Positions 9,662 to 17,932 of a DNA stretch of 52,099 bases are shown piece by piece. Both the position numbers and the translations under genes were made by a program. The stretch is from Clostridiales bacterium (GTDB taxonomy: Bacteria; Bacillota; Clostridia; Saccharofermentanales; Saccharofermentanaceae). Numbering within the stretch: the stretch's first letter is position 1; every line of letters starts with the position of its first letter. The notes under the pieces were generated by a model. It was not told the DNA's origin and did no database searches. It was given only the letters and a program-made list of their open reading frames with translations. The stretch is taken from assembly GCA_017615755.1 (NCBI GenBank), contig JAFZZM010000069.1, positions 1-52,099 on the forward strand, given 5' to 3'.

Positions 9662-9916
9662 GATCATCTACCCCTCTCATTTTTTGTGTTCACACATTAT
9701 AGCACTTCAAAATGCAAAGAAAATTCAACTGATAGTATATTTCTTGCATAATGCATATTCAAACGGTTTGTTCCATAAAATGCTCAAAAACAAAAAATGA
9801 TAAATCGCAGGACAAGTTATGAGATACAAAGCACGATATGAAGCAGAGAAGTATTTATAAAAGCGGATAAGTATTATACAATAGAGGTGTCAGTTTAGGG
9901 GCAGAGGAAACGTCGT

Positions 9917-11530
9917 ATGGTTCTTGTAGATAAATTCAGGGGGTTCACTACCAAGACGAAGATCATTCTTCTTGGAGTGATCATTGTCTTGATCGCAGCA
10001 ATAATCCTGTGTTGCTACTTTTTCTTCGGAAAAGGTTACTATGCTACTACCATGAGACTACTCCGTGTCGAGGGAACCGTCAGTATTGAAGACTCAACAG
10101 GAAAATCAAAACCTGTCATCGATAATATTCTTTTCCATTCAGGAGATGCCTTGAACACCGGCAGTGACGGACTGGCATCCGTGGGACTGGACGATACCAA
10201 GATCGTCACGCTTAAGTCGGACAGCCGTGCTGAGTTCGTCAAGAAACGCAAGAAACTCGAATTGAAACTGACCAAGGGTGCGCTTTTCTTCGAAGTAACG
10301 GAGAAACTGAGATCCGATGAGTCTTTTGAAATCAAGACATCGACCATGACGGCCGGAATTCGTGGTACTTCCGGTTATCTCTTCTACGATGTGGACGGAA
10401 GAGAATCGCTTGTTGTAACGGATGGTGTCGTACATGTCGTTGCAATCAATCCGGATACCGGCGAAGTACGCGAGACGGATGTTTCGAGCGGACAGAAGAT
10501 CAAAGTCTATCTGTATTCCGACAGACCGGAAGGCAGTATCGAGTTCTTCCTGGACAATCTGGAGGAAGATGAGATCCCTGTATTCTCGTTGAAGATGCTT
10601 GCAGAGAATCCGGATCTTCTGGATAAAGTATGTTCGTATACCGGATGGGATAAGCAGACGATCCTGGATCTGGCTTCCGGTGTGATCAAGCCGCAGGCTG
10701 ACGATCCGGATAAGGATCCTGATGTGAAGAATACACCTACGCCGACGAGTGAACCGACAAAACCGCCGACGCCGTCACCTGTTCCTACTGTATCGGTGAC
10801 GCCTGAGCCGACAGTTTCCGGAACGCCTACACCTAAGGTGACCCCGACGAAGGCGCCGACACCGGAACCGACTCCGGAAACAACACCGGAACCGTCGGAG
10901 ACACCGACACCTACGCCGGAAACAACACCGGAGCCATCGGAAACACCGACACCTACACCGGAGACAACACCGGAGCCGTCGCCGTCTGTGACGCCGGAAC
11001 CTTCTCCGTCCGTATCGCCGGAACCGACGGAAACACCGACGCCTACACCGGAAACAACACCGGAACCGTCGGAAACCCCGACACCTACACCGGAAACAAC
11101 ACCGGAACCGTCGGAAACCCCGACACCTACACCGGAAACAACACCGGAACCGTCGCCCTCTGTGACGCCGGAACCGGAACCGTCCGTATCGCCGGAGCCG
11201 TCACCGTCTGTGACGCCGGACCCGGAACCGTCCGTATCGCCTGAACCGTCTCCGTCTGTTTCGCCGGAGCCGTCTCCGACACCTGATCCTGTCCCGAACG
11301 AGGATGAGATACCGGAAGGCTATGAGATGGATGTATGGGACGAAGAGAACCTTGTCTTTATCTTTGTCGGTATAAGTGATGACGAAGAAATCATGTATAT
11401 CGGCTATGTCGATGGAGATTGGATCAGTCTGAGTGTGACAGAACTCGAGACTTCCGATGGTATGGTAGAGATCTTCTACTATGAACGAGATGGGGAGACG
11501 ATAGAGTATTACAGGCGAACGACAGGTTAG
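9917..11530 (+). CDS. Membrane-anchored FecR-domain protein with long Pro/Thr/Glu stalk
   Basis: This 537-residue protein has a transmembrane segment at about residues 15-37 and little before it, so most of it should be outside the cell. A FecR-type beta domain follows (about 45-160: RVEGTVSI, LNTGSDGLASVGL, FEIKTSTMTAGIRGTSG). A helical segment (about 215-260) leads to a repetitive TPTPETTPEPSE and PSVTPEPSPS stalk (about 272-459) and a 75-residue acidic C-terminal domain (EGYEMDVWDEENLVFIFVG) that I do not recognise. It starts the operon; the cyclase gene begins 6 bases after its stop. FecR-domain proteins are often next to CHASE2 cyclases, so it may be the outer-face partner or ligand-sensing element of that cyclase. 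This is inference. Confidence 0.88.
   Translation: MVLVDKFRGFTTKTKIILLGVIIVLIAAIILCCYFFFGKGYYATTMRLLRVEGTVSIEDSTGKSKPVIDNILFHSGDALNTGSDGLASVGLDDTKIVTLKSDSRAEFVKKRKKLELKLTKGALFFEVTEKLRSDESFEIKTSTMTAGIRGTSGYLFYDVDGRESLVVTDGVVHVVAINPDTGEVRETDVSSGQKIKVYLYSDRPEGSIEFFLDNLEEDEIPVFSLKMLAENPDLLDKVCSYTGWDKQTILDLASGVIKPQADDPDKDPDVKNTPTPTSEPTKPPTPSPVPTVSVTPEPTVSGTPTPKVTPTKAPTPEPTPETTPEPSETPTPTPETTPEPSETPTPTPETTPEPSPSVTPEPSPSVSPEPTETPTPTPETTPEPSETPTPTPETTPEPSETPTPTPETTPEPSPSVTPEPEPSVSPEPSPSVTPDPEPSVSPEPSPSVSPEPSPTPDPVPNEDEIPEGYEMDVWDEENLVFIFVGISDDEEIMYIGYVDGDWISLSVTELETSDGMVEIFYYERDGETIEYYRRTTG
10730..11292 (+). repeat. Pro/Thr/Glu/Ser stalk repeats inside the FecR-domain gene
   Basis: Imperfect tandem units encode TPTPETTPEPSE and PSVTPEPSPSVS. 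Several units are nearly identical at the DNA level (ACACCGGAAACAACACCGGA recurs), so unit number may vary by recombination or polymerase slippage. The translation stays in frame throughout. Confidence 0.85.
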
Positions 11531-11536
11531 TGACGG

Positions 11537-13339
11537 ATGATTGATAAGAATAAGTATAAGAACCTGATTATTTCACTGGTTGGTGCCTTGATCGTAACAT
11601 TCCTGTGCGGTATCAAGCTATTCAGCCGCCCGGATAGATGGGTGCAGGATGCGCTTTTTCAGACGCCGAGTGCGGTTCCGGATGTGGTCAAGATCATCGG
11701 TATCGATGAAAATGACCTTAAGGAATATGGTCCTTATAACACCTGGGATCGCAGCCTGATGGCTTCCGCACTTGAACAGCTGGCTAAGGATCCGCTCAAC
11801 AGACCGGCAGTGGTCGCAATCGACTGTGTTTACACGGGCCATACGAATGCCGAATCGGATGCGAGACTGGTAAAGGCAGTTTCAGATCTGGGAAATGTGG
11901 TTATGGCGAGCAGCGCCACTTTGGGCACAATGCGGACATTCGGCACGAATTCCGTTGCCTACGATGACTATGCGATCCTGAATTACGACGAACCTTACGA
12001 AGAATTGAAAGCAGTGTCATCTCCGGGCCACATCAACGTTATGTACGATGATGACGGAGTCATGAGACACGGCATTCTTTATGTGGAACCTTACGGACAA
12101 AGAGTCTATTCTTTTGCCTATCAGGCAGCCAGACTGTATGCATCGCAGATCGGACTTATGATAAAGGAACCACCGATCAATTCACGTGGCCAGTTCTTTG
12201 TTTCCTACACTTCCGGTCCGGATGGTTTCTATGAAGGAATCACTCTGGGAAAACTGATCCGTGGTGAAGTCGATCCTGCATTATTTGCGGACAAGATCGT
12301 ACTTATCGGACCTTATACCACCGGTATTACTGACTCTTATATCACGCCGATCGAGCGCTCGGATATGATGTATGGGGTGGAAGTACATGCGAATATTGTC
12401 CAGTGCATACTTGATGGTGCGTACAAGGAAGAAGTGCCGGACTACATCCAGCTCTGTGTATTAGGTCTGGTCAGCCTTACATTTTTCTATTTCTGTAATG
12501 ACCGGAAACTGCGTTTCTCGGTGCCGCTTCTGATCGTGTTCGAAGTGCTCAGTATCGGTGGTTCTGTCGCTCTTTATTCGGCAGGAATGATCACGCACGC
12601 GCTGTGGATCCCTGCCAGTGTATTTGTCTTGTTTGTTATTGCCGTGGCGACCAACTACATACGTGCGGCACTGGCAAGACAGAATGTCACCAGAACTTTT
12701 GAAAGATACGTTGCCCCGAATATCGTAAACGAGATCCTCAAGGAAGGAACCGACAGCCTGAAACTTGGCGGAAGACTCTGTAACATCGCTGTGCTGTTCG
12801 TCGATATCCGTGGCTTTACGACAATGTCCGAGCGCCTGTCTCCGGAAGAAGTCGTTAATATTCTGAACCAGTATTTGTCTATGACAAGTGCTTGTATCGA
12901 GAAAAACAAAGGTACACTCGACAAATTCGTCGGCGATGCCACGATGGCCTTCTGGGGCGCGCCGCTTCCGGAAGAAGATCCGGTCTATCTCGCAGCACAG
13001 ACAGCTCTGGATATCATTGAAGGCGCGAAGGCGCTGTCGGCAAAATTGAAAGAAGAGATCAACGAAGAATTGAATGTCGGTGTCGGTGTTCACTATGGCC
13101 CTGCTGTTGTCGGCAACATGGGTTCCGAAAAGCGTATGGACTATACAGCGATCGGCGATACCGTTAATACTGCAGCGCGTCTCGAAGCCAATGCCCCGGG
13201 TGGTACAGTCTATATCAGCCGTTCCGTGGCAAAAGAACTGGAGGGCCGCATGACGTTTACCTCGCTGGGGGATTCCATCAAACTAAAAGGTAAGGCGGAA
13301 GGCTTTGAAGTACTTCGTCTTATCGGCAAGGAGGAATAA
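11537..13339 (+). CDS. CHASE2-domain class III adenylate/guanylate cyclase
   Basis: This 600-residue membrane protein has an N-terminal transmembrane helix (about 9-28), an extracellular CHASE2 sensor domain (about 35-300, ending near EVHANIVQCIL), three more helices (about 302-372) and a cytoplasmic class III cyclase domain (about 412-595). The catalytic domain has both metal-binding Asp residues (D423 in FVDIRGF, D467 in FVGDATMAFWG), K463 upstream of the second, the substrate-proximal DYTAIGDTVNTAARLE with N544 and R548 for transition-state stabilisation. It should therefore be active and make cAMP or, less likely, cGMP. It lies between the FecR-domain gene and the MBL-GAF-GGDEF gene with tiny gaps (6 and 2 bases), so the three products are probably made together. 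Confidence 0.94.
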   Translation: MIDKNKYKNLIISLVGALIVTFLCGIKLFSRPDRWVQDALFQTPSAVPDVVKIIGIDENDLKEYGPYNTWDRSLMASALEQLAKDPLNRPAVVAIDCVYTGHTNAESDARLVKAVSDLGNVVMASSATLGTMRTFGTNSVAYDDYAILNYDEPYEELKAVSSPGHINVMYDDDGVMRHGILYVEPYGQRVYSFAYQAARLYASQIGLMIKEPPINSRGQFFVSYTSGPDGFYEGITLGKLIRGEVDPALFADKIVLIGPYTTGITDSYITPIERSDMMYGVEVHANIVQCILDGAYKEEVPDYIQLCVLGLVSLTFFYFCNDRKLRFSVPLLIVFEVLSIGGSVALYSAGMITHALWIPASVFVLFVIAVATNYIRAALARQNVTRTFERYVAPNIVNEILKEGTDSLKLGGRLCNIAVLFVDIRGFTTMSERLSPEEVVNILNQYLSMTSACIEKNKGTLDKFVGDATMAFWGAPLPEEDPVYLAAQTALDIIEGAKALSAKLKEEINEELNVGVGVHYGPAVVGNMGSEKRMDYTAIGDTVNTAARLEANAPGGTVYISRSVAKELEGRMTFTSLGDSIKLKGKAEGFEVLRLIGKEE

Positions 13340-13341
13340 AG

Positions 13342-15054
13342 ATGCTTCGTTTTCTGGGAAGAGGATCGGCGTTTTCAAATGAGAACAACTGCGCCTTCTT
13401 TGTGGAAGAGAAGACACTGGTCCTTTTGGACTGCCCGATGAGTGCTTTTGCCAAATTGAAAGAGAAGAATCTGGCCGCATATGACCGCATCGTCGTGCTG
13501 GTGACGCATACGCATGGTGATCACTCAAGCGGAATCGGCATGCTGGTCGACTATTGCTACTTTGTGTCGAAGACGCCGATCACCGTGGTCGTTCCTTGCG
13601 AAGCGGTGTGTTCCGATATCCGGTTTCTGCTCCGGAATCTGGAAGGCTGTAACGATGCCTGGTATGAACTGCTTCTGGCCGAAGATATTCATGAAACATG
13701 GTTTAGGAAAGCAGTGCCGACGACCCACTCGGAGGAACTGGCAGGGAAGTGCTTCGGTTATGTGCTTTCCGTAAAGGGACAAAATGTAGTCTACACCGGA
13801 GACAGTAATACGCTTGATCCGTTCCTTCCGTACCTTCAGGCAGGTACTTATCTGTATACCGAGATCTCGGCCGGACTGTCTCCGGTACATATCCACGTTG
13901 ATGCGGCAAAACAGAAGATCACGGAACTGACCAATGCAGGGGTAAAGGTATTTCTCATGCATATGGATGATGAAGAGAAAATCGATAAAAGCATGAAAGG
14001 CAGCGGTGCTGTATTCGCACCACTGGATGGGGACAAGATGGACGAAAACGGAAAATTACTCAACGATATCTTTAGCATCACGGACAGCCTCTATAAGGAT
14101 ATGTGCATGAATGACCGAAAGGACCACGCGCTTTTGTTCTCGTATCTGACGGATCTGGGAAAGACGATCGTCAATGCCGATCGCGCCAGTTTCTGGAAAT
14201 GGGATAAGAGAAAGGGCGTTTTGTGGACGATGCTGGCGACCGGCGTAGATAAGATCGAGATGCCGGATAATGCAGGTCTCGTAGGTAAATCCCTGCGCGA
14301 GAAAAAGACGGTGATCACGAACGATCCGTATTCGGATCCTGACTTTAACCGTGAGATCGACATGAAGACCGGTTATGTGACGAAATCCGTCCTGGTCATG
14401 CCGATTGCGGACATTAACGGAAACTGTATCGGTGCCCTGCAGCTCATCAACAAGAATGACGAAAAGGGCTTCGATGAAGCAGAAGATACGAAAAAGCTCT
14501 CGCTTGCTGCGCTGGTCTGCGGTATCGCGCTTGAGTCCGAGACGTTCCTTGAAGAATCGCATCACGATAAACTCACGGGACTTAAAAACAGAATGGGATT
14601 CTACTTTGATTTCGGCGGTAAGTTTAAGGAATATCTGCTCCCGGAATCCGGAAAGACCATGTCAGTCTTTATCTGTGATATCGATAAGTTCAAGCGTGTC
14701 AACGATACCTACGGCCATAACGCCGGTGACGATGTGCTGGCATTTGCATCCCATCTGGTCGAGTCGACCTGTACGGAAAGTGATTCCGTGTACCGCTGGG
14801 GCGGCGAGGAATTTGTCATGGTCATGAGGGATACAGATCTTGAAGCTGCGGCCCAAAAAGCAGAAGCCGTACGAGTGAAACTCGAGAGTTCGGACATCAA
14901 TGCAGACGGCAACACGATCCGGTGCACGATGAGCTTCGGATGTGCGCTTTTTGATCCGAACAAGTCGATCGAAGAAAACATCAGTGTGGCGGACGGAAGG
15001 CTGTATATCGCCAAAGAAACAGGCAGAAACCGTGTCGTGAAAGAAGACGCGTAA
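13342..15054 (+). CDS. Metallo-beta-lactamase / GAF / GGDEF fusion protein
   Basis: Three domains are visible in 570 residues. Residues 1-235 are a metallo-beta-lactamase fold of RNase Z type with THTHGDH (55-61), H129, D154 in YTGDS and H208 in LMHMDD, so the dinuclear metal site appears intact. Residues about 255-402 are a GAF domain containing NKNDEKGFDEAED (370-382), very like the NK(x)nF(x)3DE signature of cyclic-nucleotide-binding GAF domains. Residues about 408-566 are a diguanylate cyclase domain with D446 in CDIDKF and an intact GGEEF (487-491). The inhibitory RxxD site is incomplete: D481 is present but T478 replaces Arg. No signal or membrane segment is seen, so it is cytoplasmic. 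The ribosome binding site AAGGAGG lies in the end of the cyclase gene. A two-messenger relay is my inference. Confidence 0.92.
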   Translation: MLRFLGRGSAFSNENNCAFFVEEKTLVLLDCPMSAFAKLKEKNLAAYDRIVVLVTHTHGDHSSGIGMLVDYCYFVSKTPITVVVPCEAVCSDIRFLLRNLEGCNDAWYELLLAEDIHETWFRKAVPTTHSEELAGKCFGYVLSVKGQNVVYTGDSNTLDPFLPYLQAGTYLYTEISAGLSPVHIHVDAAKQKITELTNAGVKVFLMHMDDEEKIDKSMKGSGAVFAPLDGDKMDENGKLLNDIFSITDSLYKDMCMNDRKDHALLFSYLTDLGKTIVNADRASFWKWDKRKGVLWTMLATGVDKIEMPDNAGLVGKSLREKKTVITNDPYSDPDFNREIDMKTGYVTKSVLVMPIADINGNCIGALQLINKNDEKGFDEAEDTKKLSLAALVCGIALESETFLEESHHDKLTGLKNRMGFYFDFGGKFKEYLLPESGKTMSVFICDIDKFKRVNDTYGHNAGDDVLAFASHLVESTCTESDSVYRWGGEEFVMVMRDTDLEAAAQKAEAVRVKLESSDINADGNTIRCTMSFGCALFDPNKSIEENISVADGRLYIAKETGRNRVVKEDA

Positions 15055-15085
15055 ACTGTTCCTGCGACATAAACAAAAGCATAAT

Positions 15086-15121
15086 GTGACTGCGCTCATA
15101 GTAAGATATGACCGCAGTCAC
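15086..15121 (+). terminator. Terminator of the cyclase operon
   Basis: A stem with arms GTGACTGCG and CGCAGTCAC, one mismatch and five further pairs, closes a six-base loop and is followed by TTTGTATTT. It lies 31 bases after the stop of the GGDEF gene. Confidence 0.75.
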
Positions 15122-15205
15122 TTTGTATTTACGGGGAAGAAATGTATCTTGAAGAGGATGAAACAAAGGAAAACATGAAAAGTTCGGAAAGAAAGGTGCT
15201 TTTGT

Positions 15206-15640
15206 ATGAGAAAAAAGATGACGGTCCTCCTGGTCTCCCTGATTTGTTTACTTGCTCTGGCTTTGAGCGGATGCGGACGTTATGTGTCCAGCTGGAGTGC
15301 GGTTGCATGTGTCTCCTCGAATACATCGGATTCGGCTTTTGTGAATTTCTATAAACTCAGCGGAAAGATGGTATTCAAGCTGAAAAGTGATGAGAACGAG
15401 GTGATCCATTACAAAGGTGAACTGAAAGAAGGAAGCCTCACCGTGTATTACGATACGGATGGAACAAAGAAGGAACTGTTTAGCATAAAGTCTGGTGAAA
15501 AGGTGGATGATTGCATCGGGAATCTGCAAAAGGGGACCACGTACATCATTATCGAAACGGATGAGAGGTGTGAAAACGGAGATTTTCATTTTGATCTACA
15601 AGATATGGACACTGAAGAAACCGAGGAAAACGAAGGTTGA
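15206..15640 (+). CDS. Small lipoprotein of unknown function
   Basis: The 144-residue product has a textbook lipoprotein signal: MRKKM, a hydrophobic core and LALSGC with the lipid-modified Cys at residue 23. The mature part is about 120 residues, predicted beta-rich, with alternating polar and hydrophobic strands (MVFKLKSDENEV, LTVYYDTDG, TYIIIETDERC) and an acidic tail. An overlapping ORF in another frame (15142-15354) is rejected because it has no lipobox or good ribosome binding site. It sits downstream of the cyclase operon but behind a terminator, so it is probably a separate unit. No family recognised. Confidence 0.78.
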   Translation: MRKKMTVLLVSLICLLALALSGCGRYVSSWSAVACVSSNTSDSAFVNFYKLSGKMVFKLKSDENEVIHYKGELKEGSLTVYYDTDGTKKELFSIKSGEKVDDCIGNLQKGTTYIIIETDERCENGDFHFDLQDMDTEETEENEG

Positions 15641-15655
15641 GAAACCTTCGTTTTC
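15626..15655 (+). terminator. Terminator overlapping the end of the small lipoprotein gene
   Basis: A perfect 13-base-pair stem (left arm GAAAACGAAGGTT, loop GAGA) begins inside the last codons and includes the TGA stop codon. The T-rich right arm (TTTTC) is followed by TTGT. Translation to the stop could modulate folding of the hairpin. Confidence 0.6.
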
Positions 15656-15689
15656 TTGTATAAGGAGTGCGGAAATTATATAATTATTT

Positions 15690-15788
15690 TGTCAAAGTTT
15701 TTGTCAAACTGTCAGGACAAAAACTGATATACGGCATGTCAGATTTTAAGAAGATGTCAGACTTAGGGAATGGTAACATGACATCAGA
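15690..15788. promoter_or_regulatory. Cluster of TGTCA motifs upstream of the ADH/xylanase operon
   Basis: About 100 bases hold repeated TTGTCAAAG, TTGTCAAACTGTCAGGACA, CATGTCAG, ATGTCAG and ATGACATCAG elements. One pair forms an imperfect dyad, CTGATATAC-G-GCATGTCAG. The spacing suggests several binding sites for one regulator, perhaps the AraC protein encoded in the operon. The segment 15716-15753 recurs at 34937-34974. Confidence 0.45.
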
Positions 15789-15815
15789 TGTTTGGTTACG
15801 TATAAAGGAGCACTT

Positions 15816-16991
15816 ATGGAGAATTTTGAATTTTATTCGCCAACTTGTTTTGTGTTTGGAAAAGATACTGAGAACCGCGCCGGAGAGTATGTAAAGCGTT
15901 TCGGCGGCACGAAGGTCCTCATTCATTATGGCGGAGGAAGCGTAGTCCGTTCCGGTCTTCTGGATCGTGTTAAGGCTTCTCTCGACCGTGAGTCGATCCC
16001 GTATGTTGAACTTGGCGGTGTTAAACCGAATCCGAGAAGCGGACTGGTTTACGAGGGTATCGATCTTTGCAGAAAAGAAAACGTTGATTTTATTTTGGCA
16101 GTTGGTGGCGGAAGTACGATCGATTCTTCCAAGGCCATTGCAGCTGGTGTGGTATATGACGGTGATTTCTGGGACTTTTACCAGGGTAAGAGAATCGAGA
16201 AGGCGTTAAGCGTTGGTACGATTCTGACTATTGCGGCCGCCGGAAGTGAAGGAAGCCCGGATACCGTCATTACCAAGGAAGAAGGCATGTTTAAGCGTGG
16301 TGCCAGCGGAGATGCGGTTCGTCCGAAGTTCAGTATACTGAATCCTGCATTGACACAGACGCTGCCGGCATATCAGACAGCAGCCGGTATCACGGATATC
16401 ATGGCTCACCTTTATGAGCGTTATCTTACCAACAGTGAGGAAGTCGAAGTGACCGACCGTTTGATCGAAGGTCTGCTTCTTACTATGGCGCATGAAGGAC
16501 CGAGAGTCATTGCTGACCCGAATAACTATGAAGCAAGAGCCAATATCATGTGGGCAGGAATGGTTGCCCACAACAACACCTGCGGTGTCGGAAGAAGCCA
16601 GGACTGGCTGAGCCACACCATTGAGCATGAGCTTTCCGCTTTGTATGACTGTGCACACGGTGCCGGTCTTGCGGTTACCATGCCGGCCGTATTCACTTAT
16701 GAGCTCTCTCATAACGTGATGCGTTTTGCCCAGGCTGCGGTTCGCATCTGGGGCTGCCAGATGGACTTTGCCCATCCGGAAGTCACAGCGAAAGCAGGTA
16801 TCGAAGCCTTCCGCAATTTCCTGATCTCGATCGGAATGCCGAAGAACTTTGAAGAACTGGGTGCGAAAGAGGAGGATATCCCGAAACTTGTGGATGTTCT
16901 TTGCCACGGTGATGGAAGAGACGGAACGATTTCCGGATTCATCACCCTTAAAGAAGATGACTGCACTAAAATCTATAAGATGATGGTGTAA
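15816..16991 (+). CDS. Iron-containing alcohol dehydrogenase (butanol dehydrogenase/YqhD type)
   Basis: The 391-residue enzyme should reduce aldehydes to alcohols with NAD(P)H in the cytoplasm. The nucleotide-binding half has HYGGGSVVRSGLLDRV and AVGGGSTIDSSKAIAAG. The iron-binding half has the His-rich stretch DWLSHTIEHELSALYDCAHGAGLAV, with metal-ligand His residues. Length and the FYSPTCFVFGKD start match the BdhA/YqhD branch. The ATG at 15816 follows AAGGAG at good distance; an upstream in-frame TTG (15792) lacks one. It heads a co-directional run with an AraC regulator and the xylanase. The AraC gene starts 5 bases after it. Confidence 0.94.
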   Translation: MENFEFYSPTCFVFGKDTENRAGEYVKRFGGTKVLIHYGGGSVVRSGLLDRVKASLDRESIPYVELGGVKPNPRSGLVYEGIDLCRKENVDFILAVGGGSTIDSSKAIAAGVVYDGDFWDFYQGKRIEKALSVGTILTIAAAGSEGSPDTVITKEEGMFKRGASGDAVRPKFSILNPALTQTLPAYQTAAGITDIMAHLYERYLTNSEEVEVTDRLIEGLLLTMAHEGPRVIADPNNYEARANIMWAGMVAHNNTCGVGRSQDWLSHTIEHELSALYDCAHGAGLAVTMPAVFTYELSHNVMRFAQAAVRIWGCQMDFAHPEVTAKAGIEAFRNFLISIGMPKNFEELGAKEEDIPKLVDVLCHGDGRDGTISGFITLKEDDCTKIYKMMV

Positions 16992-16996
16992 GTTAT

Positions 16997-17884
16997 ATGG
17001 ATTACAGTCGGTACGAAAACTTTGATTTTGACAGAATAAGTGCCTTTAACATGTCCACGGGATTTAAGGACAGAAGCTATCAGATGCACTGGCATTCTTA
17101 TGGCGAAATTCTTCTTGTGGGCCCTGGCGAAACCAACATCTTTAAGGTAAATCAAAGTACGTACAACCTCAAAGAGGGTGACTTCGTACTGGCTTGGCCG
17201 ATGGAAATGCATGCTATTCTTGATGCGGACCGGGAACAATCACTAGTCATTCAGTTTAGCAACGCTTTTATGAATTCATTACTCGATCTGCAAAGGATCA
17301 TGCATTTCTATCGGAATCTCCATGTTATTGAAAGAAGTGCACATCCACATCTTTCGGCCAGACTTCAGACGCTGGTCTATAAGATGCGAGATGTGTTCTT
17401 TTCTGAAACGTCTGATAGAGAACTGCGTTGCTGTATGCTTCTCATGGAGTTTATTCTCGCAATGGATGAGCATCGTGACGAGTTTACTTCGGAATTAAAT
17501 CCCGGTGGAAGAGGAAACTATACTGATGACGTGATGCGCCGTATGTTGATGGTCACGGATTACATTAAGAACAATCTTACTTCCGATGATCTTTCGCAGC
17601 AGTCCATGGCAGATATGGCCGGCATCAGTAAGGACTATTTTTCCCGAATCTTCAAGAATGTTACGGGTATGAATTACAGCAAATGGCTGAATATGATCCG
17701 TCTGGAGAAGGCTACCGAACTTCTTTCCCAGAACGATATGACGCTGACACAGGTTGCCATGCTTTCCGGTTTCAGAAGTATTCCCAGCTTCAATCGTGTT
17801 TTCTACGAAGAGAAGGGAATGGCGCCGGGTGAATACAGAAGTCTGTTTGTCAGCGGTGAAAACTCCAATCAGAAAACAAAATAA
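16997..17884 (+). CDS. AraC-family transcriptional regulator
   Basis: This 295-residue protein has an N-terminal cupin-type sensing domain (about 15-160, MHWHSYGEILLVGPGE, EGDFVLAWPMEMHAI) and a C-terminal double helix-turn-helix (about 185-285, SQQSMADMAGISKDYFSRIFKNVTG and the AraC signature TLTQVAMLSGFRSIPSFNRVF). It lies between the alcohol dehydrogenase and xylanase genes, so it probably controls this cluster in response to a sugar or oligosaccharide. The TGTCA cluster at 15690-15788 is the best candidate for its binding sites. Confidence 0.95.
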   Translation: MDYSRYENFDFDRISAFNMSTGFKDRSYQMHWHSYGEILLVGPGETNIFKVNQSTYNLKEGDFVLAWPMEMHAILDADREQSLVIQFSNAFMNSLLDLQRIMHFYRNLHVIERSAHPHLSARLQTLVYKMRDVFFSETSDRELRCCMLLMEFILAMDEHRDEFTSELNPGGRGNYTDDVMRRMLMVTDYIKNNLTSDDLSQQSMADMAGISKDYFSRIFKNVTGMNYSKWLNMIRLEKATELLSQNDMTLTQVAMLSGFRSIPSFNRVFYEEKGMAPGEYRSLFVSGENSNQKTK

Positions 17885-17932
17885 TAGTAGCGGTCCAGCT
17901 ACGAATCTATCCGGAAACAAAGGGGTACATAT

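Noticed and set aside
9700..15060. A c-di-GMP riboswitch or other leader RNA in the cyclase operon
   Set aside because: No GEMM-type conserved core was seen; the leader before 9917 looks like plain A/T-rich sequence.
15142..15354. 70-aa ORF before the small lipoprotein
   Set aside because: Out of frame with the lipoprotein, which has a clear lipobox and ribosome binding site.
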